Shown piece after piece: positions 15,148 through 24,550 of a DNA stretch of 51,162 bases. Source of the stretch: Desulfosudis oleivorans (GTDB lineage Bacteria; Desulfobacterota; Desulfobacteria; Desulfobacterales; SURF-7). The position numbers and the translations under genes were made by a program. Within the stretch, counting starts at the first letter, position 1. Each line of letters begins with the position of its first letter. The stretch spans positions 1 to 51,162 of the forward strand of contig DYJD01000039.1 of assembly GCA_020723325.1 (NCBI GenBank), given 5' to 3'. The notes under the pieces are model-generated. The model saw only the letters and a list, made by a program, of their open reading frames with translations, ran no database searches and had not been told where the DNA came from.

Positions 15148-15720
15148 TCACTGCTCGATCTCCGATTTGATCCGCTGGGCACATTCCGGGCAATAGGTTG
15201 AAGTAACCGCCACCTTGGCCTTGGTATACATATAATTTTCCATTTGCATCCAGTGACCCTTACCAGGTGCCCGGCCCGTGTCGTCCCGGATTTTTTTGCA
15301 CAGGCAACAGACCGGCAGGATTTTTTCATAGAGTTTTACTTTTTTGGCAAGCTCGTATTTTTGAAAACAGCGCGCCACCCGCATATTCAGCTCTTCCGGA
15401 TGGCAGGGCTTGAGGACATAATCATCCGCTTCCAGCCGCAGGGCCTCAATGGCCGTGGTCATATCCCCGAATCCGGTGAGAATGATCACCATGGTCTCCG
15501 GATACAGTTGTTTGGCTTTTTTCAACACCTGAATGCCATCGACCTGCTCCATGACCAAATCGGTGATGACCAGGTCAAAGCAGGTTTGCTCCAACAAAAC
15601 AAAAGCCTTTTCACCGTTTTCCGCGGCTGTAACCTGGTAGCCTTCGTTTTTCAGTTCCTTGGCCACCCCTTGGAGAATGAAAGGATCATCATCCACCAGC
15701 AGGATATGGTATCGTCCCAT
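15148..15720 (-). CDS. Response regulator with C-terminal Cys-rich motif
   Basis: The 190-residue protein has an N-terminal REC domain (acidic DDD at 10-12, phospho-acceptor Asp54 in LVITDLVM, Lys in VLKPCHPEE). A helical linker follows, then a conserved C-terminal tail with CCLCKKIRDD near residue 137 and TSTYCPECAQR near 178. These two Cys pairs, with a Trp-Met-x-x-Glu segment between, resemble a small metal- or redox-binding module found on many receiver and PAS proteins of this phylum. AGGGGGAAAAGG precedes the ATG. It lies 21 nt downstream of the PAS kinase at 15742-18261 on the same strand and is its likely partner. Confidence 0.87.
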   Translation of the reverse strand: MGRYHILLVDDDPFILQGVAKELKNEGYQVTAAENGEKAFVLLEQTCFDLVITDLVMEQVDGIQVLKKAKQLYPETMVIILTGFGDMTTAIEALRLEADDYVLKPCHPEELNMRVARCFQKYELAKKVKLYEKILPVCCLCKKIRDDTGRAPGKGHWMQMENYMYTKAKVAVTSTYCPECAQRIKSEIEQ

Positions 15721-15741
15721 GCCTTTTCCCCCTTGCCCTGT

Positions 15742-18261
15742 CTAACGCCGCTTCAGCGGCAGTTTGATCAAAAAAACCGCTCCGCCGTCCGCATGGTTTT
15801 CAGCAATGATACTGCCGCCATGCTCTTCAATGATGTCATGGCAGATCGACAAGCCCACGCCCATACCCATGGCTTTTTTGCGCGTGTAAAAAGGATCGAA
15901 AATATGCTCCAGGTCTTCCTGCGCAATGCCCGGGCCGGTATCGGCAATGATGATCTTTATCAGATTCCCGGACAATTCCGTTCCAATCCTGATTTCTCTT
16001 TGGATTTTGTGATCCGGCAGGACCCGCTCGCCCTGTTGGGAAACTCCGCTGATGGCCTCGATTGAATTATTGATGAGGTTCATCATGACCTGCCCGAGCT
16101 GTTGGGGCGAGGCAATAAGTCTGGGCAAATGTTCGGCCGGCTGAAAATGAATTTTAATCTTGTTTTTTCGTAAATGCCCTTGAAACAGCGCCATGGTGCT
16201 CTGGATGATTTCGTTGATATCCGCCGCCTGCTTATTCTCCATGCGCGGCCTGTTTAAGTCCAGCAAGTTTTTTACCGTATCGCGGATGTTGTTGAAAGCG
16301 CGGTCAACCAGCTCAATATCCCCAAGCACCTCCTTTTGGGAAATGCTGCGCCGGATGGAATGGAGCAAAGCGGCAATGCCCTGCAAAGGGGAGTTGATTT
16401 CATGGGCGATAAAGGCCGCCAATTGGCCGGTGGCGGCCAGTCTTTCAGAACGGATGAGTTTGCGCTGAATGAGTTTATGCTGGGTGATATTCATGGCGGA
16501 GATGATAATTCCTTTGGACCCATCCGCCGGGTCCAGCGCACTTGCCCGCAGATGGCAGTCAATGCTTGTACCGAGTCGGGTTTTAAGCTGGGTTTCGATC
16601 TGACCGATTCCCTGCTCCAGAATTCCTTTGGACAATAAGCCTTGCACTCTTTCATATTCATTCGCATTCAGAAAGAATTCCTTTATGCTTGTGGTGACCG
16701 CCTCGTTTTCGCCTTCCAGCAAATGCATCATGGCCCGATTGGCCCAGCAAAGGGTTTGCTGCTGGACCATGCCGATACCGATGGGGGAAGCGTCCAGGAT
16801 GGCTTTCAAAGTTTCCTCGCTCTTGCGCAGGGCCGCCTCGGCCATATTGCGTTCGTTGATTTCAATGGTCAATTTTTCATTGGCGGCCAGCAATTCCTTT
16901 GTGCGCAATTCCACTTTTATTTCCAGCTCGTCATGGGCTTTGCGCAGAGCTTCAGTGGTTTTGGTAAGATCCGTAATATCGGTTATTACGGCAAAAATCC
17001 CGCTGAATGCCCCCTGATCGTTCAACAGGGTCTTGGTGGAAACAATGGAATGCATGATCTTGCCGTTTTTCTTGTTCCAGCGGATTTCATGGGAAGTGCT
17101 TTTGTCCTGCAAGGGCTGTTGAAGCAATTCATGCATTAAGCGCCTGCTGTCGCCATCAACGTAATCCATCACCACCCGCTGGATCATCTCTTCGGCTGCG
17201 TATCCCAGCATTGCAGCCATGGCACTGTTGACATACTGAAAATGAAGATTGTCCGCCACAATCACCAGGCCTTCATTCATGGTTTCCACCAGCAACCGGT
17301 ATTTTTTTTCGCTTTCCCGTACGGCATCTTCGGCCTGTTTCAACTCAGTCACATCCCGCAGAATAACCATATTGCCGATTTGCTCGCCCTTTTGATCAAA
17401 AAATGGGGCTGTATTAAGGCGGATGTCCAGTTTGCGGCCATCCCGGGTCAGGCGCTTGGTTTCAAACGAGCTCACCCGTTCACCACGCAACATGTTCATG
17501 ACCTTTTCCATGGTTTCGGTTCTGGCTTCCTCCGGCACAAAATTGATTTTTTTCCCCAACAGCTCCTCGGTGGACCAGCCAAAGGTTTTTTCAAACATCG
17601 GACTGCAATAGATGACGTTGCCCTCCATATCATATACAATGGTGGGGTCCGGCAGATATTTCCAGAGTAAACGATAGCGCTCCTCACTTTCTTTCAGGGC
17701 TTTTTCAGCATTCTTCAGATCGGTGATATCCGCGAGAATCACCACATTGCCGATCTGCTTGCCGCTGCGATTGTAAAACGGCGAAGTGCTCAAGCGGATG
17801 TTTAAAATGCGGCCGTCCTTGGTCAGCCGCCTGGTTTCAGAGGGTCTCACCGGTTCACCCTGCACAGCCCGCTTGATGATGTCCCAGGTGATCGTCCATT
17901 CTTCCTGAGGCACAAAATTCGGTTTTTCACCGATCAATTCTTCAAAAGACCAGCCGAACATTTGTTCAAAGGCCGGATTGCAGTACAGCACCCTGCCCTC
18001 CATGTCATAGACAATGGTGGGGTCCGGCAAATGCTCCATAAAGGTGCGATGGCGACCTTCACTTTTTACAAGGGTTTTATCCAGTTTATCACGGCTGGAA
18101 ATTTCCAGGTACAGCAGGAAATAGGTTGGAAAGCCGGCCGCCAGCATACTGATCAAAAAATTCACAGGTTTTTGGGGCGAGGAATAAAAAGCTGCATAGC
18201 CCATTGCCATGGAACAGAGCAGCACTAAAATCGGCTTTTGCAAAACAGTCCAAATGCGCAT
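15742..18261 (-). CDS. Membrane histidine kinase with four PAS domains
   Basis: The 839-residue kinase starts with two transmembrane segments (residues 8-55) joined by a very short loop, so the inputs are probably cytoplasmic. Four PAS domains follow (about 80-190, 205-310, 325-440, 485-600); the first two are close duplicates sharing LPDPTIVYDMEG. HisKA has His620 in FIAHEINSPLQG, and the HATPase shows DTGPGIAQEDL and GVGLSICHDIIEEHGG. GGAGG lies 6 nt before the ATG at 18261. The downstream receiver gene completes a two-component pair. The PAS ligand is not predictable; no heme- or flavin-diagnostic motif is evident. Confidence 0.88.
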   Translation of the reverse strand: MRIWTVLQKPILVLLCSMAMGYAAFYSSPQKPVNFLISMLAAGFPTYFLLYLEISSRDKLDKTLVKSEGRHRTFMEHLPDPTIVYDMEGRVLYCNPAFEQMFGWSFEELIGEKPNFVPQEEWTITWDIIKRAVQGEPVRPSETRRLTKDGRILNIRLSTSPFYNRSGKQIGNVVILADITDLKNAEKALKESEERYRLLWKYLPDPTIVYDMEGNVIYCSPMFEKTFGWSTEELLGKKINFVPEEARTETMEKVMNMLRGERVSSFETKRLTRDGRKLDIRLNTAPFFDQKGEQIGNMVILRDVTELKQAEDAVRESEKKYRLLVETMNEGLVIVADNLHFQYVNSAMAAMLGYAAEEMIQRVVMDYVDGDSRRLMHELLQQPLQDKSTSHEIRWNKKNGKIMHSIVSTKTLLNDQGAFSGIFAVITDITDLTKTTEALRKAHDELEIKVELRTKELLAANEKLTIEINERNMAEAALRKSEETLKAILDASPIGIGMVQQQTLCWANRAMMHLLEGENEAVTTSIKEFFLNANEYERVQGLLSKGILEQGIGQIETQLKTRLGTSIDCHLRASALDPADGSKGIIISAMNITQHKLIQRKLIRSERLAATGQLAAFIAHEINSPLQGIAALLHSIRRSISQKEVLGDIELVDRAFNNIRDTVKNLLDLNRPRMENKQAADINEIIQSTMALFQGHLRKNKIKIHFQPAEHLPRLIASPQQLGQVMMNLINNSIEAISGVSQQGERVLPDHKIQREIRIGTELSGNLIKIIIADTGPGIAQEDLEHIFDPFYTRKKAMGMGVGLSICHDIIEEHGGSIIAENHADGGAVFLIKLPLKRR

Positions 18262-18400
18262 GATCGCCTCCGCGCAGCCGGATGAAGCCAGGCTTGTATA
18301 GAAAGTGAAACAATATAGGAATTTACGCGAATATATCCACTATGATCAAAATCCGCTCCAATGTCAATCGTGGAGCATGACGGCGTTCATGAGATTCAAT

Positions 18401-18429
18401 TTGACATTCGATGATCTTCAGGTTATAAA
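18401..18429 (+). promoter_or_regulatory. Sigma-70 type promoter
   Basis: TTGACA (18401-18406) and TATAAA (18424-18429) are separated by exactly 17 bp, close to consensus. The predicted start near 18436 gives a leader of about 100 nt for the kinase/receiver/kinase/hybrid run beginning at 18535. Confidence 0.68.
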
Positions 18430-18534
18430 ATAAGTATAAATCTGAGCTGTTATCATACAATCGACCTCATCCGGGAACTCGCCCTACTGTATCGCTCTCA
18501 AGTCACAATAAAAGAATAAGGCCGGACAAAGAGG

Positions 18535-20421
18535 ATGCAGCCATTGAAAATCAAACTAAGCAACCGGCTTTCCATCAGCCAGGCGAAAAATACGGTTCTC
18601 GTCGCCTTCATGCTGGGCATATTGCTGAGCGCGGTTCAGATCACCCTTGATTTTATCAAAGAGCAAAGACAAATGGATTCGGTGGTTTTACAGGTTATCA
18701 GCATGCTGCGGGACGCGGCAGCCAAATCAGTTTATGACATCGACGAGCAATTCGCCGGCAACGTCATCAGCGGCCTGTTCGAATATCAGCCCATCCGCAA
18801 TGTGAAAATTATTAATGATTTCGGCGGCGTACTTCAAGAAAGAGCGCGCCCGGCCTTTGAATACCCCAATTATATTTTTAACCGGTTTATCCGCATGCTT
18901 TTTGCCGCCGACAAGCTTTACACCATACCTTTGTATGTGAAAGACCGCGAAAGACCCATCGGCCATATTCTGGTTTCAGTGGATGCCTATCTTGTGGCGG
19001 AAAATTTCATCACCAGATCAGGCCTTGTGATTCTCAGCGGGCTTATCCGAAATATCGCCTTGGCCGTTGTATTGACGCTCCTGTTTTATTTTACCCTTAC
19101 CAAGCCATTGCTGCGCATGATCCAAACGATCTCGGCGGTGGATATTTCCCGACCGGCCTCCGCCTTGCTGTCATTTCCGCGCCGGCATGCACAAAATGAA
19201 TTCGGATTGTTGATCAGCACCATTAATTTTGTGTTGACCGGCTTTGCCGAAGGCTTGAAGGAACGCGACCAGGCTGAAGAAGCCCTGCGCAAATCGGAAA
19301 TGAAATACCGCACCATCTTCGAAAACTCCATTTCCGGAATTTTCCAGGTCAGCCCTGACGGCCGCTTTTTGACCGCCAACAGTTCCATGGCGCGCATCTG
19401 CGGCTATGCCTCACCCCGGGAGTTGATGGAATCCACCGCCAATGCCGCCAAAACCCTTGTGAAAGAACCTGCAAAAAGATCCGAATTCCAAGCACTCATC
19501 ACCGAACAGGGCGCTGTAAAGGATTTCGAATTCGCGCTTCTGCGCAAGGACAGCAGCGTGATCACGGCGGTGATCAACGCCCATGGCGTCAAGGATGAAA
19601 ACGGCCGGCTCCTGTACTATGAAGGAGTATTGGAAGACATCACCCAGCGCAAACAAGGGGAGGAATTGATCCGCAAACTCAACAAGGATTTGGAACAGCG
19701 GGTGTTGGAACGCACAGCGGAATTGGAGGCGGCCAATCGGGAACTGGAAGCCTTTTCCTACTCGGTTTCCCATGACCTGCGATCACCGTTGCGATCCTTG
19801 GATGGTTTCAGCCAGGCCCTGTTGGAAGATTACCAAGACAGACTGGACCACCAGGGCCGTGACTATCTGCAGCGCGTGCGCAACGCCAGCCAAAAGATGG
19901 GCCACTTGATAGATGATATCCTGAATCTCGCCATGGTCACCCGTTATAAAATGAAAAGGGAAACCGTTGATTTGAGTGCCATGGCCCTTGCAATCCTTGA
20001 GGAGTTGAAGGAAAAAAATCCGGAAAGATCCGTGACCGTCACAGTGGCGGATGGGCTGCGGGCTGATGGGGATAAAGTCCTGATACGGGTTATGCTGGAA
20101 AATCTTTTGGGAAATGCCTGGAAATACACCGCGCGCATTGAAAATCCCCGGATTGAGTTCGGAATGGACAGACAAAATGATGAACCTGTCTTTTTTCTCC
20201 GGGACAACGGCGCCGGCTTCAGCATGCAGTATGTGCACAAATTGTTCATCGCCTTCAATCGCCTGCATACCACCGAGCAATTTGAGGGGACCGGTATCGG
20301 GCTTGCCATTGTGCAGCGGGTGATGACGCGGCATGGGGGCCGGGTTTGGGCTGAAGGCAAAGAAGGTGCAGGCGCTACATTTTACTTCACCTTACACACA
20401 GGAAGGAGAGACGATGATTGA
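18535..20421 (+). CDS. Membrane histidine kinase with periplasmic sensor and PAS
   Basis: The 628-residue kinase has a transmembrane segment (about 22-42), an extracytoplasmic domain of about 115 residues, a second transmembrane segment (about 163-188), a PAS domain (about 255-375), a coiled coil and a kinase core. His413 lies in VSHDLRSPLRSLDGFS, the phytochrome-like HisKA subtype, and the HATPase shows NLLGNAWKYT and GTGIGLAIVQRV. GAGG directly abuts the ATG; an in-frame TTG at 18544 has better spacing to AAAGAGG and could be the true start. The gene overlaps the next receiver gene by 8 nt. Confidence 0.87.
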   Translation: MQPLKIKLSNRLSISQAKNTVLVAFMLGILLSAVQITLDFIKEQRQMDSVVLQVISMLRDAAAKSVYDIDEQFAGNVISGLFEYQPIRNVKIINDFGGVLQERARPAFEYPNYIFNRFIRMLFAADKLYTIPLYVKDRERPIGHILVSVDAYLVAENFITRSGLVILSGLIRNIALAVVLTLLFYFTLTKPLLRMIQTISAVDISRPASALLSFPRRHAQNEFGLLISTINFVLTGFAEGLKERDQAEEALRKSEMKYRTIFENSISGIFQVSPDGRFLTANSSMARICGYASPRELMESTANAAKTLVKEPAKRSEFQALITEQGAVKDFEFALLRKDSSVITAVINAHGVKDENGRLLYYEGVLEDITQRKQGEELIRKLNKDLEQRVLERTAELEAANRELEAFSYSVSHDLRSPLRSLDGFSQALLEDYQDRLDHQGRDYLQRVRNASQKMGHLIDDILNLAMVTRYKMKRETVDLSAMALAILEELKEKNPERSVTVTVADGLRADGDKVLIRVMLENLLGNAWKYTARIENPRIEFGMDRQNDEPVFFLRDNGAGFSMQYVHKLFIAFNRLHTTEQFEGTGIGLAIVQRVMTRHGGRVWAEGKEGAGATFYFTLHTGRRDDD

Positions 20422-20869
20422 AGAAGAAAAAGTCATTCTACTGGTGGAAGACAATCCGGATGATGTGCTGCTGACCAAACGAGCCTTGAGCAAGAGTAAA
20501 ATCCGCAACAGAATCGTGGTGGTGGGCGATGGTGAAGAGGCCCTTGAATATCTTTTTCGCAGCGGAAGATATGCGGATCGGAATCCGCGCGAACGGCCCC
20601 AGGTGGTGCTGCTGGATTTGAAACTGCCCAAGCTGGACGGGCTGGAAGTGCTGCGACAAATGCGCAATGATCCAAGGACCCAGTTATTGCCGGTGGTCAT
20701 TTTAACCACCTCCAAAGAACAGTCGGACATGATTGCAGGATATAAACTCGGGGCCAACAGCTATATCCGCAAGCCCGTCGACTTTCAGCAGTTTGTGGAG
20801 GCCGTGAGTCAATTGACCTTGTATTGGATCGTATTGAACGAGTCGCCGCCCAACCAAAATGGGCAATAA
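20414..20869 (+). CDS. Rcp1-like response regulator
   Basis: The 151-residue single REC domain belongs to the Rcp1 subfamily that pairs with phytochrome-type kinases: ILLVEDNPDDVLLTKRAL, an insertion around RYADRNPRERPQ, phospho-acceptor Asp68 in VVLLDLKLPKLDG, and ILTTSKEQSD plus SYIRKPVDF. The ATG at 20414 follows GGAAGGAG and overlaps the previous stop (ATGATTGA), indicating coupled translation with the kinase at 18535-20421. No output domain. Confidence 0.9.
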   Translation: MIEEEKVILLVEDNPDDVLLTKRALSKSKIRNRIVVVGDGEEALEYLFRSGRYADRNPRERPQVVLLDLKLPKLDGLEVLRQMRNDPRTQLLPVVILTTSKEQSDMIAGYKLGANSYIRKPVDFQQFVEAVSQLTLYWIVLNESPPNQNGQ

Positions 20870-20875
20870 CATCAT

Positions 20876-21586
20876 ATGTCTGGTCATGACATGAAAGAAA
20901 ATTCCGATTTGCAGGAGTTAAACCGGGAAATCGATCTTTTACTTTACGCGATTTCCCATGATTTGGGCGCACCCCTGCGGGCCATTGACGGCTTCAGCCA
21001 GGCCCTGGCCGAGGATTACGGGGAAAGGCTCGACAAAGACGGCCAGGATTATATCCAACGCATTCAAAAAGCTGCCAAGCTGCTTGGCCGGTACATCGAG
21101 GCGGTTCTCACCATTTCGCGCGAAACAAGGAGCGATATGATTGTGGAAGATTTGGATTTAGCCCGACTGGCCGGGGAAATCCTGGAAAAATACAAAGCCG
21201 CTGATCCCCGGCGCCGGGTGGAGATTCGGATCATGCGCCCGCTTGAAGCTCAAGGAGATCGCCGGCTGATCCGCACCCTGCTTGAGAAACTCTTGGATAA
21301 TGCCTGGAAATTCACGACCGATCGTGATCCAGCCCGCATCGAATTCGGTGTTGTTACCAAAGTGGAACAACGCTTGTTTTTTATCCGCGACAATGGGGTC
21401 GGCTTTGACATGCGGAACGCTGAAAAACGGTTGTTCGGTCTGTTTCAAAGAATGCAGCCGGAAAACCGCTTGGCAGGCATCGGCGCCGGCCTGGCAGCGG
21501 CCAGAAGGATTATCAACCGGCATAACGGCCGGATCTGGGCTGAGTCGGAAATCGACAGCGGATCTGTTTTTTATTTTTCAATATGA
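20876..21586 (+). CDS. Sensorless histidine kinase core
   Basis: The 236-residue protein is only HisKA plus HATPase, with His28 in AISHDLGAPLRAIDGFSQAL. It is clearly related to the core of the kinase two genes upstream (shared SHDL..PLR..DGFSQAL and D.QDY.QR), so it looks like a partial duplication. The HATPase keeps the N box (KLLDNAWKFT) and DNGVGFD, but the G2 segment reads GIGAGLAAARR instead of GTGIGLAIV. There is no membrane or PAS segment and no clear ribosome binding site before the ATG. It may phosphorylate the Rcp1-like protein encoded just before it. Confidence 0.82.
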   Translation: MSGHDMKENSDLQELNREIDLLLYAISHDLGAPLRAIDGFSQALAEDYGERLDKDGQDYIQRIQKAAKLLGRYIEAVLTISRETRSDMIVEDLDLARLAGEILEKYKAADPRRRVEIRIMRPLEAQGDRRLIRTLLEKLLDNAWKFTTDRDPARIEFGVVTKVEQRLFFIRDNGVGFDMRNAEKRLFGLFQRMQPENRLAGIGAGLAAARRIINRHNGRIWAESEIDSGSVFYFSI

Positions 21587-21674
21587 TCCGCTTTCACTAT
21601 GAAATTGCAGAAAGCCATGGCGGCCGTGACTGCATTTTCATCTGTCCGTTTTTCACAACGGATCAGGAGGCCTT

Positions 21675-24497
21675 ATGGAAAAACCCTTGCGGGTATTGAT
21701 CGTGGAAGATTCGGAAGACGATGCGATTCTGATGGTGCGCATGTTGCAGAAAGGGGGGTTCAAGCCCATATGGAAGCGGGTCGATAATGTGGACGCTTTA
21801 TCCGGCGCCATTGAAAATGAGCCCTGGGACATTGTTTTATCAGATTATCATTTGCCCGGATTTGACGGTCGCAAAGTGCTGGCAACGGTGAAAGGCAAAA
21901 ATCTCGACATGCCCATCATCGTGATTTCCGGCTTTCTGATCGAGGAAGACGCTGTTGAAATATTGAAGGCCGGCGCCGGGGATTTTGTACCCAAGGGTCA
22001 TTGGGCCCGTTTCATTCCGGCGATTGAACGCGAACTGCGGGAAGCCCAAGTTCGTCGTGAAAAAAGGCGGGCAAAACAGGCCAAGGAAAAAGCCGAGGCA
22101 AAATATCGGCTTCTTTTTGAAAACATGGGTGAGGGGGTCTTTCAAACCACTGCCCAAGGGCGTTTTGTGGTGGTCAATCCGGCCATGGCCCGCATCCTCG
22201 GGTATGATTCCCCTGAAAGCCTCATCCAGTCCATTTCGGACATTGGTGAACAATTGTATGTCAATCCGGCCGATCACCATGCTTTTGTGCGGCAAGTGAC
22301 AAACAAGGGAACCGCCAGCCGGTTCGAAACCCAGTTTTACCGCCGGGACGGCAGTAAAATTTGGATATCCATCCACGCCCATGGCGTAAAAGAAAATAAC
22401 GGCAATCTTAACTTCATCGAAGGCTGGATCGAAGACATCAGCGAGCGCAAAAAAAGCAAGGAAGCCTTGCAGCTCAATGAAGCGCGCATCAAGGCCTTAT
22501 TGAAACTCAGCCAAATGACCGAGGCCTCGCCGGACCAATTGGCGGCTTTTGCCTTTGAGGAAGCTGTTACCCTTACCAGAAGCGCCATCGGATATCTTGG
22601 TTTCATGAATGCGGATGAAACGGTTTTTACAATAACCTGCTGGTCCAAAAACGTGATGAAGGAATGTGCTGTCAAGGAAAAAGATTTCATCAAAGGTGTT
22701 GCCACCGGCGGACTTTGGGCCGAGGCCATTCGCCAACGCAAACCCGTCATCACCAATGATTACAGCCTTGCCGCGGCCTTTAAAAAAGGCTATCCCCTGG
22801 GGCATGTGGATTTACAGCGCCATTTGAGTGTGCCGGTGTTTGACGGCGATCGCCTTGTTGCCGCTGCCGGAGTTGCCAATAAGCAGGAACCCTACGACGA
22901 ATCCGATGTCCAGCAATTGACGCTGCTCATGCAAGGCATGTGGCAGCTCATCCAGCACCGCCGGGCCGAAGAAGCCCTGAAGGAAAGTGAGGAGCGCTAC
23001 CGCATTTTGCTCGGCGCCATTCCGGACCCGGTAACAGTATACGATCCCCAGGGCCGGGTGCTGTATGTGAACCAGGCCTTTGAGCGCACTTTCGGATGGG
23101 GTCTTAACGAACTCTACGGCCTGAATATCGACTTTGTTCCTTCCCATGAAAATGAAAAAACCCGCAAGGCCATTGAAAAGACCATGCGGGGTGAAGAAGT
23201 TCAGTTTGAAACCCAAAGGCTGACCAGGAACGGAACCCTGCTGGATATTCAAATCAAAACCTCCATCTTCCGGGACCGGGAAGGCCGTATCGCCGGTGAT
23301 ATCGTCATCTATCGCAATATCACGGAACAGAAAAGGCTGGAATCCCAACTGCTCCAGGCCCAAAAAATGGAGGCCATCGGAACCCTGGCCGGCGGAGTGG
23401 CCCATGACTTCAACAATATTCTTACGGCTATTTTGGGCAGTGCCGAATTGGGTATCCGCAAGGTGGAGGAAAGCGACCCGTTGCGCCGCCAGTTCCAGCA
23501 GATCCAGAAATCCGCTCTGCGGGCCGCTGATCTCACCCGCCAGTTGTTGATTTTCAGCCGTAAGCAACCCATGGAGTATATCACCCTCAATCTCAACTTC
23601 ATCATCAAAAATATGCTGAAGATGTTCCAGCGCCTGATCGGTGAAGATATTTTAATTCACACGGAGTTGGCCCCAGACTTGTGGAATGTTCAGGGCGATG
23701 AAGGCAACATCGAGCAGGTCATCATGAATTTGGCGGTGAATGCCCGGGATGCCATGCCCGATGGTGGGAAGCTGACCATTAAAACCTGCAATACCGTAGT
23801 GGATGCAAGCCTCGGCCGCACCAATCCGGACGCCCGGGCTGGCAAATTTGTACTTTTAACGGTCATGGATACCGGCGTGGGCATGGACCAGAATGTTGTT
23901 CAACATATTTTCGAACCATTTTTTAGCACCAAGGAATTCGGCAAGGGGACCGGCCTCGGACTATCCGTGGTTCACGGGATCGCTAAACAGCATAAAGGCT
24001 GGATCACCGTTGATTCCGAACCTGACTATGGAAGTGTTTTTCAGATATACCTGCCGGCTTTTTCCGGACCTGCAAAGACCGAAACCGAACCGGAGATTTC
24101 CCTTGCGGATCTGCAGGGCAAGGGCGAGCGCATCCTGCTAGTGGAGGACGATGAAAAGGTTCGGGAGATCGCAGATAAAATCTTATCGGAGAACGGCTAT
24201 GTGGTGACCGCAGCGGCCAGTTTTAAAGAAGCCCTGGATGTTTTTGAAAGAGCGCAATATCCATTTGATATTATTTTCAGCGATGTGGTTTTACCCGATG
24301 AAGACGGGCTTCAGTTGGTGAACCGTTTGATCGCCAAGGATTCCAAATTGAAAGTATTGCTCAGCAGCGGTTACACGGATCATAAATCCAAATGGCCGCT
24401 CATCACCGAGAGAGGATTCAGCTACCTGGAAAAGCCCTATAAAATAAATGTGTTATTACAAGCCATAAAAACCGTCCTGGACCGGAAATCAAATTGA
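21675..24497 (+). CDS. Hybrid histidine kinase REC-PAS-GAF-PAS-HK-REC
   Basis: The 940-residue soluble hybrid kinase begins with a REC domain (Asp57 in VLSDYHLPG), then PAS (about 140-260), GAF (about 275-430), PAS (about 440-560), HisKA with His577 in GGVAHDFNNILTAILG, HATPase (GTGLGLSVVHGI) and a C-terminal REC (FSDVVLPDEDG, with LEKPYK). The N-terminal receiver lets an upstream kinase modulate it. AGGAGG precedes the ATG by 4 nt. It ends at 24497, 53 nt before the lipoprotein protease. Confidence 0.9.
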   Translation: MEKPLRVLIVEDSEDDAILMVRMLQKGGFKPIWKRVDNVDALSGAIENEPWDIVLSDYHLPGFDGRKVLATVKGKNLDMPIIVISGFLIEEDAVEILKAGAGDFVPKGHWARFIPAIERELREAQVRREKRRAKQAKEKAEAKYRLLFENMGEGVFQTTAQGRFVVVNPAMARILGYDSPESLIQSISDIGEQLYVNPADHHAFVRQVTNKGTASRFETQFYRRDGSKIWISIHAHGVKENNGNLNFIEGWIEDISERKKSKEALQLNEARIKALLKLSQMTEASPDQLAAFAFEEAVTLTRSAIGYLGFMNADETVFTITCWSKNVMKECAVKEKDFIKGVATGGLWAEAIRQRKPVITNDYSLAAAFKKGYPLGHVDLQRHLSVPVFDGDRLVAAAGVANKQEPYDESDVQQLTLLMQGMWQLIQHRRAEEALKESEERYRILLGAIPDPVTVYDPQGRVLYVNQAFERTFGWGLNELYGLNIDFVPSHENEKTRKAIEKTMRGEEVQFETQRLTRNGTLLDIQIKTSIFRDREGRIAGDIVIYRNITEQKRLESQLLQAQKMEAIGTLAGGVAHDFNNILTAILGSAELGIRKVEESDPLRRQFQQIQKSALRAADLTRQLLIFSRKQPMEYITLNLNFIIKNMLKMFQRLIGEDILIHTELAPDLWNVQGDEGNIEQVIMNLAVNARDAMPDGGKLTIKTCNTVVDASLGRTNPDARAGKFVLLTVMDTGVGMDQNVVQHIFEPFFSTKEFGKGTGLGLSVVHGIAKQHKGWITVDSEPDYGSVFQIYLPAFSGPAKTETEPEISLADLQGKGERILLVEDDEKVREIADKILSENGYVVTAAASFKEALDVFERAQYPFDIIFSDVVLPDEDGLQLVNRLIAKDSKLKVLLSSGYTDHKSKWPLITERGFSYLEKPYKINVLLQAIKTVLDRKSN

Positions 24498-24550
24498 TTC
24501 CAAAAAATAAAAACCGCGTCCACTTTTATCACGAATTCATTGAGGTCTGC

